NCBI GenBank assembly: GCA_030633305.1
Contig: DAOVTB010000014.1
Coordinates: forward strand, 1 to 43,987
Length of the DNA: 43,987 nt
From: Candidatus Muiribacteriota bacterium
GTDB lineage: Bacteria; Muiribacteriota; DAOVTB01
Direction of reading: 5' to 3'
Shown here: piece by piece, positions 24,530 to 34,600 of the stretch
How the letters are laid out: every line of letters starts with the position of its first letter
Position numbering within the stretch: the first letter of the stretch is position 1
Position numbers and translations under genes: made by a program
Notes under the pieces: generated by a model
Databases searched by the model: none
The model's input: only the letters and a program-made list of their open reading frames with translations
Told to the model about the DNA's origin: nothing

Positions 24530-25060
24530 ATGGAATACAGTACTGGTATTTTAGTTAATTCAATAGGTTTGATTTATATAATGATTGCCTCCTATTGGGA
24601 TTACAGATATAAGAAAATTCCGAATAAACTTAATTTCCCGATTATTATAGCTGGAGTGGTTATTAATTATTATCTTCACGGTATGGTTGGTCTAAAATTA
24701 AGTGTTTTTGGATTATTGCTTGGTCTTGGATTGTTGTTTGTTCCTTTTGCTCTTGGCGGGGTTGGAGCAGGAGATGTGAAGCTCTTGGCAGGAATTGGTG
24801 CTTTAAAAGGACCACATTTTGTATTCTGGGTATTTCTGATTTTTTCTTTAATATATTTTGTGATTTCAATTGTTTATCTTCTGGCGCGGGGCCAACTTGT
24901 AAAAATTATTAAGAATATGATAATGTCAATTTATACAAGAACTCCTGCTACTGGGACAATATATGATAAATCAGGTTCAGTATCATTTCCTATAGGGGTG
25001 GTTATCAGCCTAGGTTGTTTAGTCACAGAATATGTTTTTAGATTTCATTTCTTTAAATAG
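24530..25060 (+). CDS. Type IV prepilin peptidase, A24 family (TadV/CpaA-like)
   Basis: 176 residues from the ATG at 24530, where the first membrane helix begins naturally; the track start at 24461 lies in a palindrome arm. It is a polytopic membrane protein. The two catalytic aspartates of A24 peptidases are visible in WDYRYKKIPN and GGVGAGDVKLL (GxGD). There is no N-terminal methylase domain, so it matches the short TadV/CpaA class rather than full PilD. It cleaves the leader of prepilin-like proteins, which may include DNA-uptake pseudopilins given the com genes nearby. It is monocistronic, and a family D repeat starts 8 bases after its stop. Confidence 0.85.
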   Translation: MEYSTGILVNSIGLIYIMIASYWDYRYKKIPNKLNFPIIIAGVVINYYLHGMVGLKLSVFGLLLGLGLLFVPFALGGVGAGDVKLLAGIGALKGPHFVFWVFLIFSLIYFVISIVYLLARGQLVKIIKNMIMSIYTRTPATGTIYDKSGSVSFPIGVVISLGCLVTEYVFRFHFFK

Positions 25061-25067
25061 TAAAAAA

Positions 25068-25100
25068 TAGCCACAGATTAACACAGATAAAACACAGATT
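25068..25100. repeat. Family D repeat, copy D2
   Basis: TAGCCACAGATTAACACAGA then TAAAACACAGATT, matching the inverted pair at 1822-1963. It begins just after the prepilin peptidase stop codon. Confidence 0.75.
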
Positions 25101-25200
25101 TTAGTAAATAAGGATAAATATCGAATAATGATTTTAATATTCTTGCGTGTGTGACGGGTTGGGTCGAAAACTTTTAGTTCTGCAATAAAGCAATAACAAT

Positions 25201-25314
25201 CTGTAGGGGAGGGTCTGTGACCCTCCCGTTCTCGAATAAAAAAATAAAATGGCATTCTTTTGTGTATTATCCAAAGTAATTTAATTCGGGAGGGTCACAG
25301 ACCCTCCCCTACAG
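25201..25314. repeat. Inverted pair of family E palindromes (E2/E3)
   Basis: CTGTAGGGGAGGGTCTGTGA plus CCCTCCCG (25201-25228) and its reverse complement at 25288-25314. Each copy is itself a hairpin, and the pair can form a ~27-bp outer stem around a ~60-base AT-rich core. The rest of the 25061-25438 gap shows no gene. Confidence 0.8.
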
Positions 25315-25438
25315 TATTATTCGATTCCTTCAATTTTTTTATGAACTATTAATTTGTGATCCCTGTTGGGTTAATTAAGTTGCATACTCTTAAACTATAT
25401 ATTAAGATATTAAAAATTTAAAATAATCTGGAGGGGAA

Positions 25439-28400
25439 ATGTTACATAAAAATTTCCGATTTTGTATTATTCTGTTTATTTTGATCTCATCAGGGGTATT
25501 CACTTTATATTCTCAGAATTTTGAAGAAAAAGTAAAAGGGTATGAATCTAATATAATAGAAAAAGAAGAGAAATTTATTGGTGGTTCCATGGTTGTTAAA
25601 AAGAAGACGTTTAAGAGTCTTTTTCCTGGATTTATTAAAAATTACACTAGTAAACTGGATGGAAAAACCGGTACAGAAAAAGAAAAATATTGCAGGAAGA
25701 TATTTTTTCTACAGCAGGGACTTACAAGTATTTATAAATATACGACAAAACATGACGGTGTTCTGAAAAAACATCTGGAGAAAATACTTAAAGATGAATT
25801 TTATTTAAATTGCCATATCGAATTTTTGAGAAATATTCTTACTACAATGTTTTTTGAAATAAAATCTGAAAATATTTATAATCTTCCACTCCTTGAAATA
25901 ATGCCTTTAATTGCGAAACTGTCGGTGTTTTATGATTCCTATGCTGATGGTCTTCCATTTTATTATTCTTATTTACCTGACTATAATGAGTTAAAGAAAA
26001 GAAGTATAAATGGATATTTGCCTGATGTTACTGAAGAAATTCAGGAAAATCTTTCAATGAAACATAAATTATTTCTGAAAAAATTTCCCGCAGCAATCGA
26101 AAAACGATTTAATGGGATTCTTGAAAATGTTGATATTGAAGAGTCTGTTCTGGAAAAAGGGGAAAAATTTTACAATCAATCTTTGGATTCAATCAAAAAT
26201 AGCCTTGGTATAAAACTTGAAAAAGCTGGAACACTAGATGGAAAGTTGAAAAAGAATACAATTGAACTGGAAAATTTTATGGATGAAATTGTATTTTTGG
26301 AAAAAGATGAAAAAATAGTGAAGTGGATTGAATTGATGAAGGAAAATCTTGCTGCGAGAGTACAATTATTAAATTATAAAAAGGTTATACTGGATTTTCT
26401 TCCTGAAAGTTATTCTGATCAAATCAATAAACTCCTGTCCTTAGAATCTGGTTCAGATATTTTTGAAATTGAATTAAAAACAAGTGGAAAAAAAGTAAAT
26501 TCACTTGAAAATATATCAGTATTAATGACTGAGGTATCCAGTCTGGAAGAATTTTCAAAAGATAAAATCAGAGGAATTAAGCAGAACATAAATAATAATA
26601 TAATTGTATTTAAAAAGACTTTGAACATAATCTTAAAAAAGTATAAAGCTCAAGATTACAGGAGCATTCAAGCTCTTTATCAACTTGAATCAAATTATTG
26701 GAAGTTTCTAACCTTTCAATCCATTTTTAATAATCTTATAAATTCAATGCTTTTCAATGACAGTCCAGTTAACAAAAAACAACTTAAAAGATATAGCAAG
26801 TTTATTTCCAAAATAACTGGAAAATTGCAGAAAACAGTTTCCTGGCTTGCTGAAAAAACAGGTGTTTCTGTTTCTGATGATCAATCCGGAGAACTTGACA
26901 GGCAAAAATTGAAAATGCTGGCACTTCTTGGTGATGGCCAAACGAAATCTGTTGTTGATAAAGACATTAATAAAGTAAAGATTTCTGATAAACCTTTGAA
27001 AAATGATTCGTCGAACAATGTATTGGATGCGCTTTCCAGTTGGACTTCAAGTGATGATAAAGTAAATTCGGATCCGAAAAATACTGTTGATACCAAAACA
27101 GTTGATACGGTAATAGATAAACCAAAAACGGACTCGAATAAAACAAGTGAAGATAATAGCATACTTGATACACTTGTTGATATGACCAGCGGGGATAAGG
27201 TTGCAGCAGATGATTCAAATGATCAGACTAAAAAAACAGATATTTCTAAACCTGATGTTAATAACGATTCAAGTGGAGATAGTGTTTTAGATGCCCTTGC
27301 TGACTGGAAGAATGATAAAACAGATAAAAAAGTAAATACTGATACGAATGATTCTGTCAGTGATGATAAAAATGTTGATTCGTCTGGAAATGATAAATCT
27401 GATAATATTCTTGATTCGCTTTCAAACTGGATCTCAGAGGATGACAAAAAAAGTAATGATACAAAACCAGTAGTAGTTAAACCGGTTAAAATCAAAGTTG
27501 TAGAACCTGATAAGAGTGATGACGGCGATAAATCTGGTGATGATGGCAATATACTTGATGCTCTTAGTGATTTTGTATCGAATAACAAGAATGATGATTC
27601 CGTTATAACTGATACCACTGATGCTGTTCCAACTGTCCGAACTAGCAGTAATGATGATGATAAAGAGTTTACTAGATATATTTCTCAAAAAGAAAATTTT
27701 TCTTTCGATTATCCATCAGAAAAATGGCTGGAATCTCAGAAATTATTTAAATATGAAGTAACTCTTCGCCATAAAGGAAGTATTCTGCCGGCGATTTCTG
27801 TAAAATCAGAAATGACTAAGAATAAAATGTCCCTTAAGAATTTTGTTGAAAACAGAAAAAAAGTATTAAAAAAAGCATTCTCTGGAATGAATTATAAGCT
27901 TGTTGATACAGAGAATAATAGAGATGTATATTATATCATTATCTATAATATGGACTTTTTTGGAATAAAATGTAGCAATTTTGAATATGTTAAAGGTGAT
28001 GGAAATAATTTTTTTGTAATAAATAGTATTGTTACTAATGAACAAATTGATGATGTTGAATATGATCTTGAAAGTATTTTTAAAAGTTTTAGAATCTTGA
28101 AGCTTTTAAAACCTGTAGCACCTGTTGTTAAGAAAAAAATTGTAAAAAAACCAAAAAAGAAAAAATCTGTTAAAGTTGTGAAAAAAACGCCAGTAAAGAA
28201 ACCAGTGTATAATCCTCCGGCAAAGAAGCTTTCATTAAAAGAAAAGATGGCTAAACTAAGAGCAAAAATGAAGGCGCGGCAAAATAATTCGAGTGCTTCT
28301 TCGACAACTTATAAACCAACTGCAACTGTAAATAAGGGAAATAACCTGAACAATTATGAGAAGTACTGGTATAGCAAAATAAATCAGTTTGGACGTGATA

Positions 28401-28624
28401 TTGCATACTGGGAAAAAACGACATTTGTTCAGAAAAGAAGAATTCGGGTCTCAAAGCGGATCCAGTTCAAGGTAAAAGCTCTTTTTCGAGATATAAGAGT
28501 TGAAGAGGGTAAGGTTGAAAAATATATTAAACAATTTGGTGACGGTGGTCATATAAAAGATGTTAGAAATAATCTGGTACGTTTACACTTCAAAGCAGCT
28601 AAATTAAAAGACTGGGCAAATTAA
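25439..28624 (+). CDS. Large secreted protein with five LD-motif repeats in a disordered linker
   Basis: 1061 residues, signal peptide (FCIILFILISSGVFTLYS). Residues ~30-500 are helical, with long Lys/Glu-rich stretches. Residues ~500-750 are Asp/Ser/Lys-rich and probably disordered, with five copies of a short motif: NNVLDALSSW (526), NSILDTLVDM (573), DSVLDALADW (614), DNILDSLSNW (655) and GNILDALSDF (703). Residues ~760-900 look like a compact PsbP/DUF1795-like domain (ENFSFDYPSEKWLES ... DLESIFKSFRIL). A very basic stretch (VKKKIVKKPKKKKSVKVVKK) and a helical C-terminus follow. RBS is CTGGAGGGG. It is the first of four tightly packed genes. I know no family; the repeats suggest a peptide that recruits several copies of one partner. 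Confidence 0.7.
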   Translation: MLHKNFRFCIILFILISSGVFTLYSQNFEEKVKGYESNIIEKEEKFIGGSMVVKKKTFKSLFPGFIKNYTSKLDGKTGTEKEKYCRKIFFLQQGLTSIYKYTTKHDGVLKKHLEKILKDEFYLNCHIEFLRNILTTMFFEIKSENIYNLPLLEIMPLIAKLSVFYDSYADGLPFYYSYLPDYNELKKRSINGYLPDVTEEIQENLSMKHKLFLKKFPAAIEKRFNGILENVDIEESVLEKGEKFYNQSLDSIKNSLGIKLEKAGTLDGKLKKNTIELENFMDEIVFLEKDEKIVKWIELMKENLAARVQLLNYKKVILDFLPESYSDQINKLLSLESGSDIFEIELKTSGKKVNSLENISVLMTEVSSLEEFSKDKIRGIKQNINNNIIVFKKTLNIILKKYKAQDYRSIQALYQLESNYWKFLTFQSIFNNLINSMLFNDSPVNKKQLKRYSKFISKITGKLQKTVSWLAEKTGVSVSDDQSGELDRQKLKMLALLGDGQTKSVVDKDINKVKISDKPLKNDSSNNVLDALSSWTSSDDKVNSDPKNTVDTKTVDTVIDKPKTDSNKTSEDNSILDTLVDMTSGDKVAADDSNDQTKKTDISKPDVNNDSSGDSVLDALADWKNDKTDKKVNTDTNDSVSDDKNVDSSGNDKSDNILDSLSNWISEDDKKSNDTKPVVVKPVKIKVVEPDKSDDGDKSGDDGNILDALSDFVSNNKNDDSVITDTTDAVPTVRTSSNDDDKEFTRYISQKENFSFDYPSEKWLESQKLFKYEVTLRHKGSILPAISVKSEMTKNKMSLKNFVENRKKVLKKAFSGMNYKLVDTENNRDVYYIIIYNMDFFGIKCSNFEYVKGDGNNFFVINSIVTNEQIDDVEYDLESIFKSFRILKLLKPVAPVVKKKIVKKPKKKKSVKVVKKTPVKKPVYNPPAKKLSLKEKMAKLRAKMKARQNNSSASSTTYKPTATVNKGNNLNNYEKYWYSKINQFGRDIAYWEKTTFVQKRRIRVSKRIQFKVKALFRDIRVEEGKVEKYIKQFGDGGHIKDVRNNLVRLHFKAAKLKDWAN
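27014..27574 (+). repeat. Five-copy amino-acid motif [NSG]-[VI]-LD-[AST]-L-x-x-[WMF]
   Basis: Copies start at residues 526, 573, 614, 655 and 703 of the secreted protein, spaced 47, 41, 41 and 48 residues by the LD pair. The flanks diverge in length and sequence while the hydrophobic core is kept, which implies selection on the motif. Confidence 0.75.
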
Positions 28625-28631
28625 ATATAAA

Positions 28632-29687
28632 ATGAAAAAATGTCTTATTTTTATCTCTTTCGATAATCCTTTTAGAATATGTAGGATGAGCTCTGTTTTA
28701 AAAAAATATGCAGGGAATCTGCAGTTATATATATATATGCAACCTGTAGATGCTCAGTCGGGAATAATGAGTAAATTGAAATTCATGACTGATCTGGATG
28801 TAAAGCCTTTGGAACGGGAAGTTTTTTCTGATTTTGATATGTTTTATGTAGATCTTGTTCTGGAGGATCTCCTCAGCTGGGGAAAAGATCTTTTAAAAAA
28901 AGTACCAAGTGAAACTAGAACTGTTCAGTTTGTTGACACGTTGCAAATAGACTGTTTTGCAGGAGATGTTATAATTGTTCCCGGATTTTTCAATAAAATG
29001 GATATCAATCGGCAGGTACATAAATTGATAAGATTTGGTATCATAACCAAAACTGAGGAACTTGGAAATAATAACTTGTGTTATTCCGGGAAGAGTGGAA
29101 TACATATTTTTATTGGCTCTGGTTTTTATACTAACGAATCTTATTCACAGGTCAACTGTTCAACCTCGAGAAAGGCATATTTTATAAATGAATTATCAAG
29201 TGGATATGAAAATACGATATTAAAATTATTTACTGAATTTGTTGAAATTGAAAAAATAAAAGAAATTTGTATTATTAACACTCCGTATATGAATATAAAA
29301 GAAAAAAAACGTTTTTCTGGATTTGTTTCATTTTTAAAAAATAGCAGGATAAAAGTCAGTTCAGTTGAAATAAAAGAATTGTATGACAAAGTTTTTAGAT
29401 TAGATTCGACCGATGGCTTTTCTATTGTGCTTAGTAACAACGAAGCGCTGCCGTTAATGGCGTTGAAAATGCCTACTTATATCATTGACAGGGAATTCTG
29501 GAAGTCGCCGCATCCGGAAGTTTTGAAAAGATCTATTATTCATGGAAGAGGAGATTTTTCCAAAATAGACTTTAATTCTTTTGTGGAATCAGGTCTGGAA
29601 AATAAGGTTAAAAATGAACGGATAATGTTGAATGATTTAGATTATTTTTCAAAAATAATCGATATTTTGGATGGTATTTTGAAATGA
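28632..29687 (+). CDS. Protein of unknown function, possible GT-B-like fold
   Basis: 351 residues, no signal peptide. The N-terminus (KKCLIFISFDNPFRICRMSS) and a late segment (FSIVLSNNEALPLMALKMPT followed by YII) resemble the two nucleotide-binding halves of GT-B proteins, where the second is typically 'ADLVIS.GG.t..EAla.g.P.i'. The glycine-rich loop is lacking, so activity is doubtful; the fold guess is weak. It starts 7 bases after the upstream stop, and its own stop overlaps the next start by four bases (ATGA), so it is translationally coupled to the methyltransferase. Confidence 0.5.
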   Translation: MKKCLIFISFDNPFRICRMSSVLKKYAGNLQLYIYMQPVDAQSGIMSKLKFMTDLDVKPLEREVFSDFDMFYVDLVLEDLLSWGKDLLKKVPSETRTVQFVDTLQIDCFAGDVIIVPGFFNKMDINRQVHKLIRFGIITKTEELGNNNLCYSGKSGIHIFIGSGFYTNESYSQVNCSTSRKAYFINELSSGYENTILKLFTEFVEIEKIKEICIINTPYMNIKEKKRFSGFVSFLKNSRIKVSSVEIKELYDKVFRLDSTDGFSIVLSNNEALPLMALKMPTYIIDREFWKSPHPEVLKRSIIHGRGDFSKIDFNSFVESGLENKVKNERIMLNDLDYFSKIIDILDGILK

Positions 29688-30454
29688 ATAAAATAGAATC
29701 GTTTGAAAGAACTCCGTTTTTTCATTCCCGCTCCCAGATCGAGTATTATGATAAGGCAGTAGTTCATCCTGAAAGTAGATATTTTAAACTGATTTATGAA
29801 ATACTCTCAGAAATCGAAACTGGAAATGAATCTTTTCTGGATATAGGTTCAGGTACGGGTGTTCTTGGAAATATGATGAAGGATGTTTTTAAAAGAGTAG
29901 ATCTTGTAGATTCTTCGCCTGTAATGTGTGAATTATCTAGAAAAAAGAATGATGAATTTTCGAATATTTTCCATCATAATTGCAATTTTGAAACCTTTGT
30001 ACCGCCAGTAAAACAATATGATCTGATTACATCAATTCATGTTGCAGGTGGTTATTTTCTTGAAGAAGGTTTTATCAGGAGAATTATGGAGATGAAAAAT
30101 GGTCCTGCTGTTTTTTTTCTTTTGAAACCATACAATGACAAATTTTATTCTGATGAATTATATCCTTTGCTGTTTTCTGAAAAGAAAGAAATAAGTAGTA
30201 GTAAATTCAAAATAAGACCTTTTGTTGAAAATTTGCTTGATTGTTCAGTTGATTTTGAATTGAGAAATATTGAATTAGAACTGGTTCAGGAATTTGTAGA
30301 TTTTGACGAAGCTTTAAATTTCTGGATGATGTATTTGCCTGAAAAAGAATTTGATATAGATGTATTGAAAAAAATTTTATTGAAAAAACTTAATTTTTCA
30401 CAGAAAAAATATTTCTATAAAAATACTGTAAAAAGTACTGTGATCAAGTTTTGA
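29684..30454 (+). CDS. Class I SAM-dependent methyltransferase
   Basis: 256 residues. Motif I is FLDIGSGTGVLGNMM (~residues 52-66), motif II VDLVDSSPVM, and the motif IV region YDLITSIHVAGGYF. Substrate unknown. It overlaps the genes on both sides by four bases, which points to a shared role, perhaps modification of a protein or small molecule handled by the secreted first gene or by EpmA; this is inference only. Confidence 0.8.
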   Translation: MNKIESFERTPFFHSRSQIEYYDKAVVHPESRYFKLIYEILSEIETGNESFLDIGSGTGVLGNMMKDVFKRVDLVDSSPVMCELSRKKNDEFSNIFHHNCNFETFVPPVKQYDLITSIHVAGGYFLEEGFIRRIMEMKNGPAVFFLLKPYNDKFYSDELYPLLFSEKKEISSSKFKIRPFVENLLDCSVDFELRNIELELVQEFVDFDEALNFWMMYLPEKEFDIDVLKKILLKKLNFSQKKYFYKNTVKSTVIKF

Positions 30455-31428
30455 ATAAAAGATATTGCCTTCATAAAAGTATGGAGTGGCTTGAACGTGT
30501 TGCCAGGACAAGGTCAAAACTCTATGAAATCACGAGGGATTTTTTTAATAGCAGAGATTTTCTGGAAGTAGAAACGCCAATAGTTGTAAATTATCCTGGA
30601 AATGATCTTTTCACCAATGCGTATGAAATAACTGATAACAATGGCTTTTTGATTTCGTCCCCTGAATATTCGATGAAAAAACTACTTGGGGCAGGATTTA
30701 AAAAGATATTTACGATAACAAAAAGTTTTCGATTAAACGAATCTACCAGATTTCATAATCCTGAATTTACGATGCTGGAATGGTATGAACCTTTTACTGA
30801 TTATAAAGATCTTTTTAAATTGACCAGAGATTATATGAAAGTTGTTTTTGAAAATTTTTTCCCTGATGGAATAATAAGAAAAAATAATAGAAATTTTATC
30901 TTTGCCAATTTTTTGGAAACAACATTGGATGATTTATTTATTGAACATGCAGGGTTTTCATTTAGAAGAACAGTTGAGTTTGAACAAATAAAGAGTATTG
31001 CAACAGACAATCTAAATCTTGATTGTACATCTTTATGCGACTGGAATGAGGTTTTTAGCCTGATTTTTCTTGAAAAAATTGAACCGGTGTTAAATAAATT
31101 TGATACTCCGGTTGCTGTATATGATTATCCGGTTACCCTGGCTTCGCTTTCTAAATTATCAGCAGCGCGAGATGTTTGTGAGAGATTTGAAATTTATTTA
31201 TCCGGTGTTGAGTTATGTAATGGCTTTACTGAACTTGATGATGGTGAGGAACAGAAAAAAAGATTTCAAAAAAATCATCAAAAGATTGATGAAAATCTGA
31301 TAACTGCCCTTAACGAAGGATTTCCGCCTTGTAGTGGTATTGCAGTTGGTTTGGACAGATTGTTGTTTTTTTGTTTGCCTGAAGCCAAAACTCTGTCGGA
31401 TGTTATTTTATTCCCTAAAACGGTATAA
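30451..31428 (+). CDS. epmA: Elongation factor P--lysine ligase EpmA (class II LysRS-like)
   Basis: 325 residues, the length of EpmA/GenX rather than LysRS (no N-terminal anticodon domain). Class II motifs: motif 1 region DFLEVETPIV, motif 2 KSFRLNESTRFHNPEFTMLE and motif 3 CSGIAVGLDRLLFF. GVELCNGFTEL is the lysine-binding segment. EpmA adds beta-lysine to a conserved lysine of EF-P, which helps ribosomes through proline runs. The start is TTG overlapping the upstream stop (TTGA); an internal ATG at 30481 is an alternative closer to family length. Neither EpmB nor EF-P is in the window. The genome uses class I LysRS, so this is the only class II LysRS-like protein here. Confidence 0.85.
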   Translation: MNKRYCLHKSMEWLERVARTRSKLYEITRDFFNSRDFLEVETPIVVNYPGNDLFTNAYEITDNNGFLISSPEYSMKKLLGAGFKKIFTITKSFRLNESTRFHNPEFTMLEWYEPFTDYKDLFKLTRDYMKVVFENFFPDGIIRKNNRNFIFANFLETTLDDLFIEHAGFSFRRTVEFEQIKSIATDNLNLDCTSLCDWNEVFSLIFLEKIEPVLNKFDTPVAVYDYPVTLASLSKLSAARDVCERFEIYLSGVELCNGFTELDDGEEQKKRFQKNHQKIDENLITALNEGFPPCSGIAVGLDRLLFFCLPEAKTLSDVILFPKTV

Positions 31429-31607
31429 AAATGTTATTAAATTGACAAAGTGGTGTTGAAAAAGTAACACTGCTGTCAGATGTCCCTGGTGGACATAACT
31501 AAAACACGGCATTTTAAGTCATTCTGTCAATAAAAAAACTGGCTGGAAAATTGCAAAGAAAAAAGGTGTGGTCTATTAAGTAGTTTAATAGTTATAGAAT
31601 TTAATAC

Positions 31608-31637
31608 TTGAATATTAATCTTTTGTTATGATATACT
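31608..31637 (+). promoter_or_regulatory. Possible promoter of the giant lipoprotein gene
   Basis: TTGAAT, an 18-base spacer, then TATACT, about 60 bases upstream of the start. The 31429-31692 gap also contains a hairpin ATGTCC-CTGGT-GGACAT (31480-31496) and no gene. The whole stretch is very AT-rich, so the match may be chance. Confidence 0.35.
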
Positions 31638-31698
31638 TTTTTATATTTTATAATAGAAATATTATGTCAATTTTCCATATAAAAGGAGAGCTTTGAAA

Positions 31699-34600
31699 AT
31701 GTTTGCCAGTTTTAGATTCCGGGCATTTTTGGTTTTATTTGTTTTTGTATTTATTGGACTTCTTCTCGGCAGTATAGGGTGTACGCTTAACACTTCCGGC
31801 AAAAGTTCTTTTCTTGATCGCGCTACGTCTCTTACTGGGACCAAAACAACAACGTCAAGCACTAGTTTGAAGGGTAACGTTATTGATGCCCTTGACGAAA
31901 AGGGTTTAAACAATCTGACCGTGACTACGGAAGGAAACCTTATAACCAAAACAGCAAATGACGGTGTAAATGATGGAATATTTCAATTTACGAATGTTCC
32001 TTCGAGCAAAACCAAAGCAATTTCTTTTATTCTCTCGGTTGGCGGCAGTGGTTATGAGACTGCTTATCGAACAATGACTATTAATACTTCAGATTATGGA
32101 AAAACAGTTGACAGCAGCGAGTCTAGTCGCGGTGGTCCGATAAAGATATATCGAACCACTTATGCACAGATTGGTTATGTTATAGGGCAAGTACTGAATC
32201 ATGAAGGCGAACCTTTAGATGGCATTACTGTTGAAACACTTGAACTGAATACAAGTACCACTTCTCCATATAGAACCTATACTACTTCTTCAGGCATGCC
32301 TAAAAAAGGTATGTTTAGACTTGAATTACCTGCCGCGCCTCCTGACAATCAGGCAACTTATACAATAGTTGTAAAAGCGGTTGGGTACAATAACTATACT
32401 GCTAGTAATGTAGTTATAGAAAGACTTCAGACTAAAGATCTAGGTCAGTTGAAATTGAGTGAAACAACTAGCAGTGCTGAAACAAGGGATATAGTTGGAC
32501 AGGTGGTAGACGCTGACACTCTTCTTGGAGTTGATGGTGTTACGGTTAGAACTGAGGGCGGATTAAGTGTTTTGAGTGGAAATATCACTCCAAAAGTCAA
32601 TCAAGGTGATTTTATTATAGAAGATGCTCCGGTTGGTACTTATTATATTTTTGCTTCAGGAACCGGATGGATGGAATATAAAAAACAGGTTACCGTTGCA
32701 GTTGGTGCTGGGAGCTATGATGCTGGAAGTTTTCCACTTTCTAAAGGTCCTGCGGAAACGGTATACGGAAAAGTTTATGATGCTAATACTTTTGTGGAAA
32801 TACAGGCTGCAACAGTTGAAATCAGGAATTATGATTTTACTTTTTTTAAATCGACGCTGACGGCAACATCAAGCAATGAAGATGGTATCTTTAGATTTGA
32901 TCAGAACATTCCAATCGATAATAGCAATGATTATGTTATGACAGCGAAAAGCCAGAGTTATATTTCAAAATCTACAACCATTTCTATTACGGATTCTGAT
33001 TCTATTGACATTAATACAATATCATTTCCACTTGTTAAAATAGCTTCTTCTGTTTGGATTTACGGAGAAGTTAAAGAAACGGATAATGTCACGGTCATTT
33101 CTTTTGCAACTGTTGAAGCATATGATAAACTTGGTGTACCATCTGGAATTACTGCAGAGACTGATGGAGATGGCATTTATGTGTTGCAAGGTATAACTCC
33201 AGGGTATGTACCATATACTCTTAAAGTTACCAAAGTTGGTTATCAACAGGGCGTGAAAACTGTCACTTATCTAGAAACGGGAGGGAATGAAATTCCTCCA
33301 ATTCTTCTAGAAAAACTTCAGGGAGAAATTTATGGGATTGTTTATATCAGTGATGGAGACAGTGATGATGGGACTGATTACAGTGGTATTACAAGAGTAA
33401 TTTCTGACGCAACAGTCACCTTGATTAATAAATTATCTGGTGTTTCAACTGTTGTTCAGTCAAGAATAGATGGTTCATACATTTTTACAAATGTTGATCA
33501 GGGAAATTATATAATTGCTGGTGAAAAACCTGGTGCTTATGATCTTCATTTTTATCAGGTGGCGATAACTCCGACTAGTTATAGAATTGAGCAGGACATT
33601 GAACTTCCTACTACATCTGGTGGTGCTGGGGATGGATTTCTTACAGGTATTGTAAAATCTGCAATTAATGATAAACCTATTCCTAATGCCACAGTTAAGC
33701 TCGTTGGAACACCTGTGGGAGTTGGCGAAGCAACAACTAATGATGCTGGAAGATTTTCTTTTGGCTATAATCCGGGTGAATATGTAGGATATGGATTTTC
33801 TCAAAATTATAGTTATGATTATCGGGATTCTATTATACTTGAAGAAGGAAAAGTAACATCAATAACATTTGAACTCCAACCTATAAGGGGAACTCTGGCG
33901 GGTCAGGTTTTATCCGGAAGTAATCTTGTAGGAGGCGCTACAGTAGAACTTTGGAATTTATCCGAATCAACTCGTGAAGCTGGACCGGATTTCACAGATA
34001 ACAATGATGGCCGTTACAAGTTTTATGAAGTACAGTACGGGAATTATTACTTGATTGTTTCAGCAGATGGTTTTTATACTTCAAAAAACAGGATTACAAT
34101 AGATGAAACCATAGAAACAATGAATGTTAATCTATCCAGAAAATCTGGTAATATTACAGGTGTAGTTTACCATGACATTAATAAGGATGGTGCTTATACT
34201 GCAAATGAAGAATTTGAAGGTGCAAGGATAGATATTGAAGGAACGAATTATGTTGCTTTTACGGCACCTAATGGAATATACAACATTACTGGTGTTTCTG
34301 TAGCATTGTACAATGTGGTTGCATCCTATAATGGTTATCAGGATTTTACAAGAGAAGTTGATATTCTTTCAGGTAGTACGGTCACAGTAAATTTTCAACT
34401 TGATAAAAGTGGTGGTTCGATTGCAGGTATTGTTTACTATGATATTAACGATTCTTCGTCATATGATACCGGAGAAGGACTTGAAGGTGCGACAGTGGAA
34501 TTATGGAAAGATGGATCTATTGCTGGTACCTTTCAGACATTATCAGGTGGTTCATATGAATTTTCACCAATGGATGCAGGAACTTACATTATTAAAGCTG

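Noticed and set aside
31496-31580. Coding remnant ending in KKTGWKIAKKKGVVY upstream of the giant lipoprotein
   Set aside because: About 27 codons with a protein-like look, but no start, no ribosome-binding site and no family I can name; too short to call a pseudogene.
31662-31949. 95-aa minus-strand ORF and many similar antisense ORFs over the giant gene
   Set aside because: They are shadows of a repeated coding sequence and carry no independent motifs.
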